Positions 54,900-63,971 of a DNA stretch of 64,000 nucleotides are shown in pieces (position 1 is the first letter of the stretch; every line of letters starts with the position of its first letter). Source of the DNA: an uncultured Rhodopila sp. (GTDB taxonomy: Bacteria > Pseudomonadota > Alphaproteobacteria > Acetobacterales > Acetobacteraceae); contig CAIZFE010000055.1 of the NCBI GenBank assembly GCA_903932145.1, forward strand, positions 92,743-156,742, written 5' to 3'. The notes below the pieces were generated by a model, which worked only from the letters and a program-made list of their open reading frames with translations, did no database searches and was not told the origin of the DNA. The position numbers and the translations under genes are program-made.

Positions 54900-55910
54900 T
54901 TAGCTCCCCTCGACCCCCTGCCCTTCCTCGAAAAACATATCCTTCCAACTGTCCGGCTGGCGCTTCAACCGCCCGACCTTGTGCATGAACGCGGCGAAAT
55001 CCATCACCTTCATCGGAACGGTCGTATAGACGACATCCGGATCGGCCACCCATCCGGCCATCTGCGCGACCGAGGCCTGCTTGTCCCCGGTCATCGCCAA
55101 ATAAATTTCCGCGGTCTGGAGCGGATTGGCACGAATGAAATCATTCGCCTCCTGCTGCGCCGCCAGCACAGCGGCACAGACGCGCGGATTGGCGTCGTGG
55201 TATGCCTTCGACGTCAACATGACCCCGTTCGTGTGCATGCCGCCGGTCACATCGTATGACTTGAACACCTGATGCACGCCCGGCGCTTTCTGTTCGTAAT
55301 AATAGAACGGCGAACTCGCGAGGTGACAGTCGATCTCCGACTGTCCGCCCAACACGGCCGCCATTGCGTCCGGATGGGACAGCGTAATGGTCAGGCTGTC
55401 CAGTCGATCGTAGCTGGCAACCCCCCATTGCTGAGCGGCCGCCATCTCCAGCGTCAAAGCGTGGCCGGTGATCTTGACGCCGGGCAGTGCGATCTTGTCA
55501 TGCTCCGTCAGATCGGTGATCGCATGGATCGCCGGATTGCGCGTCATCAGAACGAATGGCATCGACTGCAACGCCGACAATGCCTTGATCTCCCGCGCGG
55601 TGCCGGCGGTCTTGTCCCACAACGTCGCCAACGTGGTCGATCCGGGACCGATAAAACCGATCTGCCCCGCCAGCAGCGCGTCAATCTGCGGACCGGGACC
55701 ACCCAGCACGGACCATTCCAGCGTAACCCCCGGTAGTCCGGCTTTGGCGGCGTGACGCTCGACCAAATGCTCGTGCTCCATGACCATCATGGACATGTAG
55801 CCGAGGCCATATTGTTTGGAGATTCTGATAACGGAGTTCTCCGCCCGCACCCGATGGCTGATGAACGGGCTGGCGAGCAGCGACAGTCCCAGGCTACGGC
55901 GATTCAGCAT
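54900..55910 (-). CDS. Orphan ABC substrate-binding protein (NMT1/SsuA-like)
   Basis: 336 residues. Signal peptide with twin Arg (NRRSLGLSLLASPFISHRVRA). Type II binding fold of the nitrate/sulfonate/taurine and NMT1 class: KQYGLGYMSMMVMEHEHLVERHA, GPGSTTLATLWDKTAG and DSLTITLSHPDAMAAVLGGQSEIDCHLASSPFYYYEQ. No permease or ATPase is nearby. The ligand is unknown. Confidence 0.85.
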   Translation of the reverse strand: MLNRRSLGLSLLASPFISHRVRAENSVIRISKQYGLGYMSMMVMEHEHLVERHAAKAGLPGVTLEWSVLGGPGPQIDALLAGQIGFIGPGSTTLATLWDKTAGTAREIKALSALQSMPFVLMTRNPAIHAITDLTEHDKIALPGVKITGHALTLEMAAAQQWGVASYDRLDSLTITLSHPDAMAAVLGGQSEIDCHLASSPFYYYEQKAPGVHQVFKSYDVTGGMHTNGVMLTSKAYHDANPRVCAAVLAAQQEANDFIRANPLQTAEIYLAMTGDKQASVAQMAGWVADPDVVYTTVPMKVMDFAAFMHKVGRLKRQPDSWKDMFFEEGQGVEGS

Positions 55911-55944
55911 TCGGTTTCCCCGGGCGTTTTTATTGCGGCTCGAC

Positions 55945-55975
55945 CGTCATGGTTCGGAGCAGCCGAACCATGACG
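55945..55975. repeat. Short palindrome related to the 79-bp repeat
   Basis: CGTCATGGTTCGG and CCGAACCATGACG form a perfect 13-bp stem with a 5-base loop. The outer CGTCATGG/CCATGACG ends match the 79-bp family; the inner arms differ but keep pairing. Lies between the MFS stop and the binding-protein start (both minus). Confidence 0.7.
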
Positions 55976-56017
55976 AGGGAAGCCGCGCGGATCGTCAACC
56001 CTTTGCGGGGTCGCGCC

Positions 56018-57310
56018 TCAGGGCATTTCCGCCAGCTTCAGAATCTCAAGATCGGCGGTCATCTTTTTGCCCATCGTTTCCGGACTCAGGAACAACGTGA
56101 TAACGAAGCTCACCAGCCCCCCCACGGTGCCGATCAGCATCGGAATCGCGAAGCCCATGTGCCGTTCGACCGCGAAATAGGTCAGGATCGGGGGCACCAA
56201 ACCGCCCGCGATCGCGCCGGTATGGTAACAGAACCCCGCGGCGGTTGCCCTGATCTCAGTCGGAAAGCGTTCGTTCGCGTAGCTCGGGTTAATTCCGTAA
56301 ATCGCCCCGGCGAAGGCGCCCTGGATCGTAAAGGCAACCAGGATCGTGGTGTAGTCTGTCGTCAGCAGGTAAATCGGTGCGATGGCGGCGCCGATGATCG
56401 CCGGAATAATCATCGCCCATCGCCGGCCGATGATGTCCGTCAGACCGCCCCAGACGAAGCTGGCGATAAACGTCACACCGTTGGAAAAGGCCAGTGTCCA
56501 TCCGATTTGCGACGCCGTCAGATGCAGTTCGCGAATCATGTAGGTCGCGAACAGACCGAAGATGGAGTAATACACAGTGAACGCACTCATCAACCACCAG
56601 CAGCAGGTGATGGTGTTCCACCGCACGCCTTTACTGAAGATGGCCGCCAGCGGCACTTTGACTTCGGCTTTAGCGGCTTTTTGTTGCCTCTGATTCTCGA
56701 CCCAGACCTCGGGTTCTTTGACGTAGACCCTGATCCAGACCACCGACAGCGCCGGCAGCACCCCGATCCACAGCATGCCGCGCCAACCAAGATAGTCGTA
56801 GCAGGTAGCATAAATGACCGCCGCGACCAGATAGCCCAGCGCCCAGGATCCTTGCAGCACGGCGGCCATCAAACCGCGTGATCGGGCCGGCCAGCTTTCC
56901 GTTGCCAGGGCAGCGCCGACCGGCCATTCCGCGCCCATGCCGATGCCCAGCAGCGTGCGGAACACCAGCAGGAACAGGAACGTCGGCGAGAACCCGGCGA
57001 TAAAGTTGCAGGCCGAATACCACAGAATGGAAATCATCAGCGGCGCGCGACGGCCCATCCGGTCGGCCATCCAGCCGGCGGCGACGGCCCCGACAAAGCG
57101 CATCCACATGGTCAGGGTGCCAACCAGCACCACCAGAGTCAGGTCGGCGTTAAATTCCTTCGCGATGGGGACAAGCAAGAACAGGAACACCGTGAAATCG
57201 AACGCGTCCAGCGTCCAACCGAGCCATGAGGCGATAAAGGCATACCAATTGTCTTTGGTGGGCTCTTTCCACCATGGTCCGGTAGCCGGGGATCTCGAGG
57301 CATATGACAT
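56018..57310 (-). CDS. MFS transporter, metabolite:proton symporter type
   Basis: 430 residues and 12 membrane helices. Loop 2-3 motif GWMADRMGRRAPLM, helix 4 FRTLLGIGMGAEWPVGAAL (typical of the aromatic acid/sialate symporters) and a second loop motif WGGLTDIIGRRWAM. ATG at 57310 after GGGAG; the extension to 57451 is a non-family tail. Imports an organic acid with protons. Divergent from gor, sharing a 170-base promoter region. Confidence 0.9.
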   Translation of the reverse strand: MSYASRSPATGPWWKEPTKDNWYAFIASWLGWTLDAFDFTVFLFLLVPIAKEFNADLTLVVLVGTLTMWMRFVGAVAAGWMADRMGRRAPLMISILWYSACNFIAGFSPTFLFLLVFRTLLGIGMGAEWPVGAALATESWPARSRGLMAAVLQGSWALGYLVAAVIYATCYDYLGWRGMLWIGVLPALSVVWIRVYVKEPEVWVENQRQQKAAKAEVKVPLAAIFSKGVRWNTITCCWWLMSAFTVYYSIFGLFATYMIRELHLTASQIGWTLAFSNGVTFIASFVWGGLTDIIGRRWAMIIPAIIGAAIAPIYLLTTDYTTILVAFTIQGAFAGAIYGINPSYANERFPTEIRATAAGFCYHTGAIAGGLVPPILTYFAVERHMGFAIPMLIGTVGGLVSFVITLFLSPETMGKKMTADLEILKLAEMP

Positions 57311-57480
57311 CGCGAAGTCTCCCTGGTCTTTGTTGGTGTTACACAACAGCAATCCGGGGCGAGTATGCTCACCTCCGTGGTGGCACTCTGCCCGAACCAC
57401 GCGCCACGTCAATTCTGTCAATCTTGCGCCTTCATTCTCCAGGCCACACATTAGCCCGGACCATAAGAGGGATTGCCGGC

Positions 57481-58848
57481 ATGGACTTCGACCTGTTTGT
57501 TATCGGTGGCGGTTCCGCCGGGGTGCGGTGCGCCCGGATTTCCGCCGGATACGGCGCGCGCGTCGGCATCGCCGAGGAACGCCACTGGGGCGGCACCTGC
57601 GTCAACATCGGCTGCGTGCCGAAGAAACTGCTGGTGCAGGCTGGCGAATACGGCGGCTGGGCGGACGACGCCGCCGGCTTCGGCTGGACAATCACCAAAG
57701 GCGAGCACGACTGGGGCAAGCTGATCGCCGCCAAGGACCGTGAGATCACGCGGTTGGAGGGCATCTACCGCAAGCTGCTGTCCGGCGCTGGGGCGACCGT
57801 GTTCGATGGCCGCGCGGTGTTTATCGACGACCATACGGTGGAAGTCGCGGGCAAGCGCGTCACCGCCGAGAAGATCGTCATCGCCACCGGCGGCTACCCC
57901 GAACGTCCGCCCGTTCCGGGTGCCGAACTGGGTATCGTTTCGGACGACGCTTTCTTCCTGAAGGCGATGCCGCGCCATGTCGTCATGGTCGGATCGGGCT
58001 ACATCGCCGTCGAATTCGCCGGAATCTTTGCCGCTCTGGGCGCAGAGGTGCATCTGGTCTATCGCCAGCCGCTGCCGTTGCGCGGCTTCGATCAGGACAT
58101 CCGGGAGTCGATGGAGGAAGCACTCCGCGCCCAGGGCATTATTCTGCATCCGGGGACCACCCCGGCGAAGGTGGAAGCCGACGGTGATCGCCGCATCCTG
58201 ACTCTGGGCGACGGCACGACGATCGCCACCGATCTGGTGTTCTTCGCCACCGGCCGGCGCGCCAACGTTGCCGGCCTGGGCCTGGAAAAGATCGGCGTTG
58301 AACTGAACGCGAAGAACGCGGTCAAGGTCGATGAGCATCTGCGCACCACGGTGCCGCATATCTATGCCATGGGCGACGTGACGGACCGGGTGAATTTGAC
58401 GCCTGTCGCAACGGCGGAAGGCCATGCCCTGGCTGATACGTTGTTCGGGGGGAATCCTCGCAGCGTCAACCTACGAAACGTTCCTTCGGCGGTGTTCACC
58501 ACCCCGCCGCTCGCGTCTGTCGGCCTGACCGAGGAAGAGGCCGCGGCGCTGGGGCCGGTGGATATCTACCTGACCCGCTTCACCCCGATGCGGCATAATT
58601 TGTCGGGTCGCGGACGTAAAACGACCATGAAGCTGGTGGTCGATAAGGGGACCCAGAAAGTCGTCGGCGCCCACATGCTGGGCGAGGACGCGGCGGAGAT
58701 TATCCAGGGCATCGCCATCGCCGTGATCATGGGCGCGACCAAGGCGGATTTCGACCGCACCATCGGCATTCACCCGACAGCGGCGGAGGAGTTTGTCACA
58801 CTGCGCACCCGGACTCGCACCACCGATCTGGCGAAGGCGGCGCAATAA
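57481..58848 (+). CDS. gor: Glutathione-disulfide reductase
   Basis: 455 residues. FAD site VIGGGSAGVRCAR, redox pair Cys40/Cys45 in GGTCVNIGCVPKK, NADP site VGSGYIAVEFAGIF with Arg-rich VYRQPLPLRGFDQD, and C-terminal HPTAAEEF with the catalytic His-Glu. Alphaproteobacterial type. ATG at 57481 after AGAGGG. Confidence 0.93.
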   Translation: MDFDLFVIGGGSAGVRCARISAGYGARVGIAEERHWGGTCVNIGCVPKKLLVQAGEYGGWADDAAGFGWTITKGEHDWGKLIAAKDREITRLEGIYRKLLSGAGATVFDGRAVFIDDHTVEVAGKRVTAEKIVIATGGYPERPPVPGAELGIVSDDAFFLKAMPRHVVMVGSGYIAVEFAGIFAALGAEVHLVYRQPLPLRGFDQDIRESMEEALRAQGIILHPGTTPAKVEADGDRRILTLGDGTTIATDLVFFATGRRANVAGLGLEKIGVELNAKNAVKVDEHLRTTVPHIYAMGDVTDRVNLTPVATAEGHALADTLFGGNPRSVNLRNVPSAVFTTPPLASVGLTEEEAAALGPVDIYLTRFTPMRHNLSGRGRKTTMKLVVDKGTQKVVGAHMLGEDAAEIIQGIAIAVIMGATKADFDRTIGIHPTAAEEFVTLRTRTRTTDLAKAAQ

Positions 58849-58903
58849 GACGCATCTTGTTCCAATAGATCACCGGGTCGCCACAACCCCGAATCTCATT
58901 GTG

Positions 58904-58940
58904 CCCTGTCATTTCGAAGCCGCCACTCGCAATGACAGGG
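58904..58940. repeat. Inverted repeat after gor
   Basis: CCCTGTCATT and AATGACAGGG are perfect reverse complements 17 bases apart, 55 bases after the gor stop. CTGTCATTGCGAG-type hairpins are common intergenic repeats in many bacteria; here it may serve as a terminator-like structure. Confidence 0.55.
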
Positions 58941-59047
58941 TACATTGGTAAGGTCTCGGCGCAGTCCGCAGGGTCTCAATAGCAGACCGGTTCAAGCTGA
59001 AACGAGAGACTAAAACAGTTCGGCAAAGACCGAATGGGAGGAACACA

Positions 59048-60622
59048 ATGAAACGACGCACATTCCTGACCGCCACCGCGGCGGCCACCCTCGCTCGGCC
59101 AGCCATTGCCACCGCCGCGAAACCGCTTATTTTCGTGCCGCAAACGAACCTGACCAGCCTGGACCCGGTCTGGACCACCGCCACGCCGACACGCAATTTC
59201 GCGTTCATGGTCTATGACATGCTCTACGGCCGCGACGAGCAATACGGGCCGCGCCCGCAGATGGTCGAAGGCCACGTCATCGACGACGACGGCAAACGCT
59301 GGACCATGAAACTGCGCGAGGGCATGCTCTGGCACGATGGCACGCCGGTCCTGGCCCGCGATTGTCTCGCCAGCCTGAAACGCTGGATGGCGCGCGATGC
59401 CGTCAGCACCACGATTAATCTGCGCGTCGATGCGATCGAGGCACCGGACGACCGCACCCTGGTCTGGCGCCTGCGCAAACCGTTCCCTCTGCTGCCGCAC
59501 TTCCTGTCCAAGGTGCAGCCGCAGCCGGTGATGATGCCGGAACGCATCGCCGCGACGGTCGATCCGTTCAAACAGGTCACCGAAATTGTCGGCAGCGGAC
59601 CGTTCCGCTTCAAGGCCGACGAATACGTCTCGGGCAGTCTGGCGGTGTTTACCAAATTCGAAGCCTACAAACCGCGCAACGAACCGGTGTCGTACGGCGC
59701 CGGCGGCAAGCATGTGATGCTGGACCGGGTCGAGTGGCACGTCATCCCCGACAGTGCGACCGCGGCCAACGCTCTGACGGCGGGCGAGGTGGACTGGCTG
59801 GAACTGCCGCAGCCCGACCTGCTGCCGATGCTGAAATCGGCCCGAGGCGTCACGACCGGGCTGCTGGACCTGTTTGGCACAGTGGGCGTGCTGCGGCCGA
59901 ACCACCTCAGCGTTCCCACCAACAACGTCGGCGTGCGCCGGGCCATGTTCGCGGCGATCGACCAGAAAGAGGTGATGACGGCCACGATGGGCGACGACCC
60001 TGCGACGTGGCGCGCCCCGATGGGGTATTTCCTGCCGACCTCCAAATCCGCCAACGACGCCGGTATGGAGTTCGTCCGCCAACGCCACAGCGTGGACGCC
60101 GTGAAGCGGATGCTGGATGCAGCCAAGTATGGCGGCGAGAAGATCGTCTTCATGCACCCGACGGATCAGCTCGCCTACAACGCCTTCAGCCTCGTGGTGG
60201 TGGATGCCTTCCACAAGGTGGGCCTGAATGTGGACGAGCAGATGACCGACTGGGGCACCGTCACCCAGCGCCGCCCGTCGAAGGAGCCGGTGGACAAAGG
60301 CGGCTGGTCGATGTTCCCGGCCGGCGCGCCGGGACCGGAATACAATGACCCGTTATTGGCGAACACCCTGCGCAGCAACGGCGCCAAAGCCTGGTTCGGC
60401 TGGCCCGACGATCCGGCGCTGGAAGCGGCCTACGAGGGCTGGATCGACGCCCCGAACGAAACCGAACGCCGCAAGCAGGAAATCGCTTTCCAAACCGCGG
60501 CGTTCGCCTCGGTGCCGAGCATTCCGCTGGGCCAGTATCTGCCTCACGGGGCGTGGCGGTCGAATGTGACCGGGCTGGTGAAGGGATCGGCGCCGGTGTT
60601 CTGGGGCGTGAAGAAGGAGTAA
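59048..60622 (+). CDS. ABC substrate-binding protein (peptide/opine/nickel family 5)
   Basis: 524 residues. Signal peptide (RRTFLTATAAATLARPAIATA, Tat-like KRRTF). SBP family 5 features: LTSLDPVWTTATPTRNFAFMVYDMLYGRD, W-TMKLREGMLWHDGTPVLARDC, GSGPFRFK and NNVGVRRAMFAAIDQKEVM. ATG after GGAGG. No permeases adjacent, so it is an orphan; ligand may be a peptide or other amphipathic compound. Confidence 0.9.
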   Translation: MKRRTFLTATAAATLARPAIATAAKPLIFVPQTNLTSLDPVWTTATPTRNFAFMVYDMLYGRDEQYGPRPQMVEGHVIDDDGKRWTMKLREGMLWHDGTPVLARDCLASLKRWMARDAVSTTINLRVDAIEAPDDRTLVWRLRKPFPLLPHFLSKVQPQPVMMPERIAATVDPFKQVTEIVGSGPFRFKADEYVSGSLAVFTKFEAYKPRNEPVSYGAGGKHVMLDRVEWHVIPDSATAANALTAGEVDWLELPQPDLLPMLKSARGVTTGLLDLFGTVGVLRPNHLSVPTNNVGVRRAMFAAIDQKEVMTATMGDDPATWRAPMGYFLPTSKSANDAGMEFVRQRHSVDAVKRMLDAAKYGGEKIVFMHPTDQLAYNAFSLVVVDAFHKVGLNVDEQMTDWGTVTQRRPSKEPVDKGGWSMFPAGAPGPEYNDPLLANTLRSNGAKAWFGWPDDPALEAAYEGWIDAPNETERRKQEIAFQTAAFASVPSIPLGQYLPHGAWRSNVTGLVKGSAPVFWGVKKE

Positions 60623-60702
60623 GAACCCGCGTCGCTGTCTGCAAACTGTTGCAGTCCGACCCGGCCCGCCACCATAGTCCGGCCCCGCTTAGGACAGATC
60701 CC

Positions 60703-62061
60703 GTGCCCCAGCCGACCGACCACGACGACGCCATCACGCAGGCCACCTATCTCGCGCAGGACATTGCGCCTGACCTCGATAGTGTCCTCATCACCCATTA
60801 CCCCGATGTCGAGACCCTCGACACGCTGCGGCCGGGTGAAACCGACCTGAAACGCGCCCTGGCCGTGAACCGCGCCGTCGCCCGGGAGATGCTGGATGCC
60901 GGCGTCGAGGTGTTCGTTCAGCGCGCCGACCGCGCGGCATTCCGCCGCTGGATGGCCGGCCGCGACAACACGCCAGAGAACCGCCTCGCCTGGATCGATC
61001 GGCCCCACCTGCTCCGGGGGCCGGCGGCGTTGGAGGTTCTCGGCCTCAAGGCGCCGGTCTCCCCCCGGGGGCAGACTTTCGACAAAGCGCCCGGCCCGAT
61101 CGCCGACCGGCTGCTGGAAGCGTTCGGCCAGGACGAGAGCGACGATTTCGACGCCCTGGTGCAGGACCTCATGGCCGCCGGACGGACCGACGTGCTGGAC
61201 CTGGCCATCCGCAAACTGGAGGAGCGCGAGGGCGAGGAGGCCGGCGATGAACTGAACTGGGTGTTGCTGGTCGCGGCCGAAGGGGCGGCCATCGGTCCGT
61301 CCGGATGGGCGGAGCTGGTGGCCCTGGCCGTCGCGCTGCCCCCCGGCGACGTGCCGGATGGCGAAGCGCTCGGTCGCGGATTGATCGACTCCGGCGCCCT
61401 GACGGACAGCGAGGAGGTGCGCCTGCTGCCCGGCTGGCGGTCGCCTGACGCTCTGACCAACCTGTCATTCGGGGCTGTCCGCCGCGTACTGCTCGATCTG
61501 GCCGACGGCAAGCCGCCGCGCGACCTGCCGCCCGGCGACACCGACGAACTCGCCCGCCGCGGTTTCGCGGTGTTGCTCGGTTTGCGCATCGATTGGGCCA
61601 TCCCGGTCTGGGAGGCGATCGCCGCCGCCGGTGGCCTGCCGGACGAACCTGACGAGGATGAAACGGAGACACCGGAAGCAGCGCGCCGAGCCGATCGGCT
61701 CGACCAGTGGCGCGGCCGCGTGTTTGACGAAACCGGCGGCTGCGTGCCGCTGGACCTGGTGGCGTTCTCTCAGGTCGCGAACGAAATCGCCGACTTCCTG
61801 GCGGAGGCCGGCGAGCAGATGGGCGGCTTCGAGGCGATCCGGGAATTTGTCACTTCCTGCCGCCGCAAAGCCGGCGGCGATGAGGTCGTGTGCCATCTGC
61901 AAACCAGCGGCGACGCTTTGGAACTGTCGGTTTACACCGCGACCGGGGAGTGGCTGGACAGCCTGACAATGCCGGCCGACCGACTGCCCGCCCGAGCCGA
62001 CGAGATGTCCCCGCTGATCGGCGCCTTCGTGCGCCTGGTGCCGGAGCGGCCGGGGCGGTAG
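60703..62061 (+). CDS. Acidic hypothetical protein
   Basis: 452 residues from a GTG after AGGACAG; an upstream in-frame extension to 60553 overlaps the binding protein and is unlikely. Strongly acidic, with Glu/Asp-rich linkers (PDEPDEDETETPEAARR) and helical segments. Early region: DLDSVLITHYPDVETLDTLRPGETDLKRALAVNRAVAREMLDAGVEVFVQRADRAAFRRWMAGR. I recognise no domain. It follows the binding-protein gene by 80 bases. Confidence 0.7.
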   Translation: MPQPTDHDDAITQATYLAQDIAPDLDSVLITHYPDVETLDTLRPGETDLKRALAVNRAVAREMLDAGVEVFVQRADRAAFRRWMAGRDNTPENRLAWIDRPHLLRGPAALEVLGLKAPVSPRGQTFDKAPGPIADRLLEAFGQDESDDFDALVQDLMAAGRTDVLDLAIRKLEEREGEEAGDELNWVLLVAAEGAAIGPSGWAELVALAVALPPGDVPDGEALGRGLIDSGALTDSEEVRLLPGWRSPDALTNLSFGAVRRVLLDLADGKPPRDLPPGDTDELARRGFAVLLGLRIDWAIPVWEAIAAAGGLPDEPDEDETETPEAARRADRLDQWRGRVFDETGGCVPLDLVAFSQVANEIADFLAEAGEQMGGFEAIREFVTSCRRKAGGDEVVCHLQTSGDALELSVYTATGEWLDSLTMPADRLPARADEMSPLIGAFVRLVPERPGR

Positions 62062-62069
62062 AGTATCCA

Positions 62070-62335
62070 CACTCTCGTTGCGGAAACGGCCGATCCGTCA
62101 GGGCCCGGACGAGCCCTGGATGAGTCTCATACCGATCGGCGTAAATATCGACTCTCAGGGCGCCCGCGACCGTCATACCGACGAAGGTCGGTATCCACGT
62201 CTTTTGTTCGTCTCAACAAAGACATGGACGGTGCGCCTTCGCGCACCATGACGATCCGGGTAAGCCGGCGTGGATGAGTCTCAAGTCAGATTGGTATCAC
62301 ATGCCGTTCTGGCAGCGACGTGTATTGCCCCAGTC
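62070..62335. repeat. Repeat-rich intergenic stretch
   Basis: Contains TGGATGAGTCTCA twice (62118 and 62271), an ATACCGATCGGC motif and its inverted relative (62129, 62288), a GTCATACCGAC/GTCGGTATCC inverted pair near 62172-62195, and a GGTGCGC-CTTC-GCGCACC hairpin near 62230-62247. No gene is seen. Confidence 0.6.
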
Positions 62336-62374
62336 CGTCATGGCCCGGCCTGTCCGGGCCACCTGTCGCGGCCC
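62336..62374. repeat. Left half of the 79-bp repeat
   Basis: CGTCATGGCCCGGCCTGTCC followed by GGGCCACCTGTCGCGG matches one arm and the centre of the 79-bp family; the other arm is missing. Confidence 0.65.
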
Positions 62375-62500
62375 ATGCCGTGCGTGGATTTCACCGGTTC
62401 ACGGCACCGAAACAAACGTCGGAAGCCTGTTGGTTCCAACGATCCAGCCGGTCTTCCGACGGTGGATTCTGTTCCTCAATCAGGTTCAATTTCCACATCC

Positions 62501-62557
62501 CGGGCCAGTGCTTGAACCGGGCCAGTGCTTGAACCGGGTTTTGCTTGAACCGGGTTT
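62501..62557. repeat. Three-unit tandem repeat
   Basis: CGGGCCAGTGCTTGAAC occurs twice without gap (62501-62534), then a 16-bp variant CGGGTTTTGCTTGAAC and a partial CGGGTTT. It lies 70 bases beyond the stop of the minus-strand hypothetical gene. Confidence 0.8.
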
Positions 62558-62628
62558 CCCGCGCGATCGCGTCACGGATATCATCATGAAGTTCCGTGAA
62601 AACGAGCTGCGAAAGATGATCCGGCCCG

Positions 62629-63363
62629 TCACACCCCGCCCACGGACATGCCCCGCACCGCCAAACGCGCCCGGGCTATCAGCGAGCCGGCCACCGCCGC
62701 ACGCACATCCTCGCGCAGACGCGCGTCATCCGCTCCGCCCCCTTGGTGCCGAGGCGGTCCGCTCATCCCCGTCTCAAAAGCCACACCATGAGAATTCGTC
62801 CCATTATCCGAGACGCTCCCATCACGCCCCTCCTCCACCCCAGCCGCCGGCGCGGCGACCGGCACCGTCGCCGGAGCCGCACCTTGCCGCGCCGCCTCCG
62901 ACTCACGAGCACGCGGTTCCGCCACCGCCAGCATCGATTGTTCGACAATATGCTGCGCCCAGGCGTCCTGATTCGCCGCACCCTCGATCGTCTCGCGCTT
63001 CTGCCGCACCGCCTGCACCCGCATCAGCCGCCCATGCACCGCCAGGGACGTTCGCACCATCGATCCGTACTGAGCATTCAGCCGCAGTACCAACCCGACG
63101 TCATCCTCGTTTTGCCGGACCAGCCGCAACATCTCCTCGGCCTGAGCCCGGGCGGCGACGCAGTGGGTGGCGAGGTCGAGTTCACTCGCGCCGACCGGCA
63201 ACAGCGCCGCGACCTTGGCAACGGCGGCATGATTGCGCGCTCGGAGTGCCTCGGGCGAGCCATCCAGCGGCGGCGGCAACAGGCCCGTCAGGGTATAGAC
63301 GAGTTGGTGGTACAGGAGCGGGAAAGGATCGGCGGCCAGGTGCGGCTTGTGTAAGGTTTTCAT
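62629..63363 (-). CDS. Lineage-specific hypothetical protein
   Basis: 244 residues. Mostly helical N-terminal two thirds (HNAAVAKVAALLPVGASELDLATHCVAARAQAEEMLRLVRQNEDDVGLVLRLNAQYGSMVRTSLAVHGRLMRVQAVRQKRE), then a low-complexity tail of Ala, Gly and Pro. The family look is that of Acetobacteraceae hypotheticals of phage- or transposon-linked regions. AAGGA directly precedes the ATG. Function unknown. Confidence 0.7.
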   Translation of the reverse strand: MKTLHKPHLAADPFPLLYHQLVYTLTGLLPPPLDGSPEALRARNHAAVAKVAALLPVGASELDLATHCVAARAQAEEMLRLVRQNEDDVGLVLRLNAQYGSMVRTSLAVHGRLMRVQAVRQKRETIEGAANQDAWAQHIVEQSMLAVAEPRARESEAARQGAAPATVPVAAPAAGVEEGRDGSVSDNGTNSHGVAFETGMSGPPRHQGGGADDARLREDVRAAVAGSLIARARLAVRGMSVGGV

Positions 63364-63369
63364 TCCTTA

Positions 63370-63397
63370 ATAATAGATAATGTAGGAAATAAGTCAA
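63370..63397 (-). promoter_or_regulatory. Strong AT-rich promoter
   Basis: TTGACT and TATTAT with a 16-base spacer that includes ATTATCTA, only 6 bases before the ATG at 63363. A start 6-7 bases after the -10 would give a nearly leaderless mRNA, in conflict with the AAGGA just before the ATG. The ATTATCTA element also occurs in the promoter at 54590. Confidence 0.5.
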
Positions 63398-63473
63398 TAG
63401 CGCCGCGGCGTCTCGAAAGAAACCTAGCGGCAGCCGGTCTTCCCTACGAAACCCCGGCCAGGCCTTCATCCGG

Positions 63474-63971
63474 TTATCGGGGTGGACTGAGCAGGAGCGT
63501 CAGAAACAAAATTCGATCGTCCTCGGGCGCGGCGCGGAAGTGCTCAATGGCCGAACGGGCGGTTTGAATGGCTGCCCGGGCTTCGTGCCGGTCGAACTGC
63601 GATTGGGGATCGTAGTCGGCGCGATGGCGGCTATCCTGAAGTTCCATCGCCCCGGTCGCAAAGATGTGAACATCCGAGCTAAATCCGCCGTCGGGGATAA
63701 AGTGAGTGTAACGGGCGGCGGGCTTTTGCTTGCGGGCCTCGACGCACAGGTCCCGCAGTGTGCGGTGCGTGATGCCGCGGTAAACCAGCGCGTATCGGCT
63801 GGTCTTGCGCTGAGTCTTGCCGACAAATTGGTCCGCTACCGCCGCTAGGCAGAAATGGGACAGACCATAGTATGCAGTGGAAATCGCTCGTCTCAGATCG
63901 GCCTGTCGGGGGCGTCCTGCGGCCAGGCGTGCCGCTTGTTCCAGCAGGTGGTCAGGATTCGGGATCGTCAC
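63474..63971 (-). CDS. HEPN-like hypothetical protein
   Basis: 165 residues from a GTG. DLRRAISTAYYGLSHFCLAAVADQF and the C-terminal ADYDPQSQFDRHEARAAIQTARSAIEHF have the pattern of HEPN domains, which are RNA-cleaving or nucleotide-binding helical units often paired with nucleotidyltransferases or other partners. The expected RxxxxH core is not exact (Arg-Asp-like replaced). Its GTG overlaps a TGA on the same strand (GTGA), so an upstream gene beyond 64000 may be coupled to it. Confidence 0.6.
   Translation of the reverse strand: MTIPNPDHLLEQAARLAAGRPRQADLRRAISTAYYGLSHFCLAAVADQFVGKTQRKTSRYALVYRGITHRTLRDLCVEARKQKPAARYTHFIPDGGFSSDVHIFATGAMELQDSRHRADYDPQSQFDRHEARAAIQTARSAIEHFRAAPEDDRILFLTLLLSPPR

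Noticed and set aside
62501..62557. CRISPR-like tandem repeat
   Set aside because: The units are contiguous without spacers and only three in number, with no cas gene nearby.
62274..63380. 368-codon plus-strand open frame
   Set aside because: It is rich in Pro, Arg and His, crosses the 79-bp half repeat and the tandem repeat, and lies antisense to the 244-residue gene. Its composition is that of a shadow frame in GC-rich DNA.
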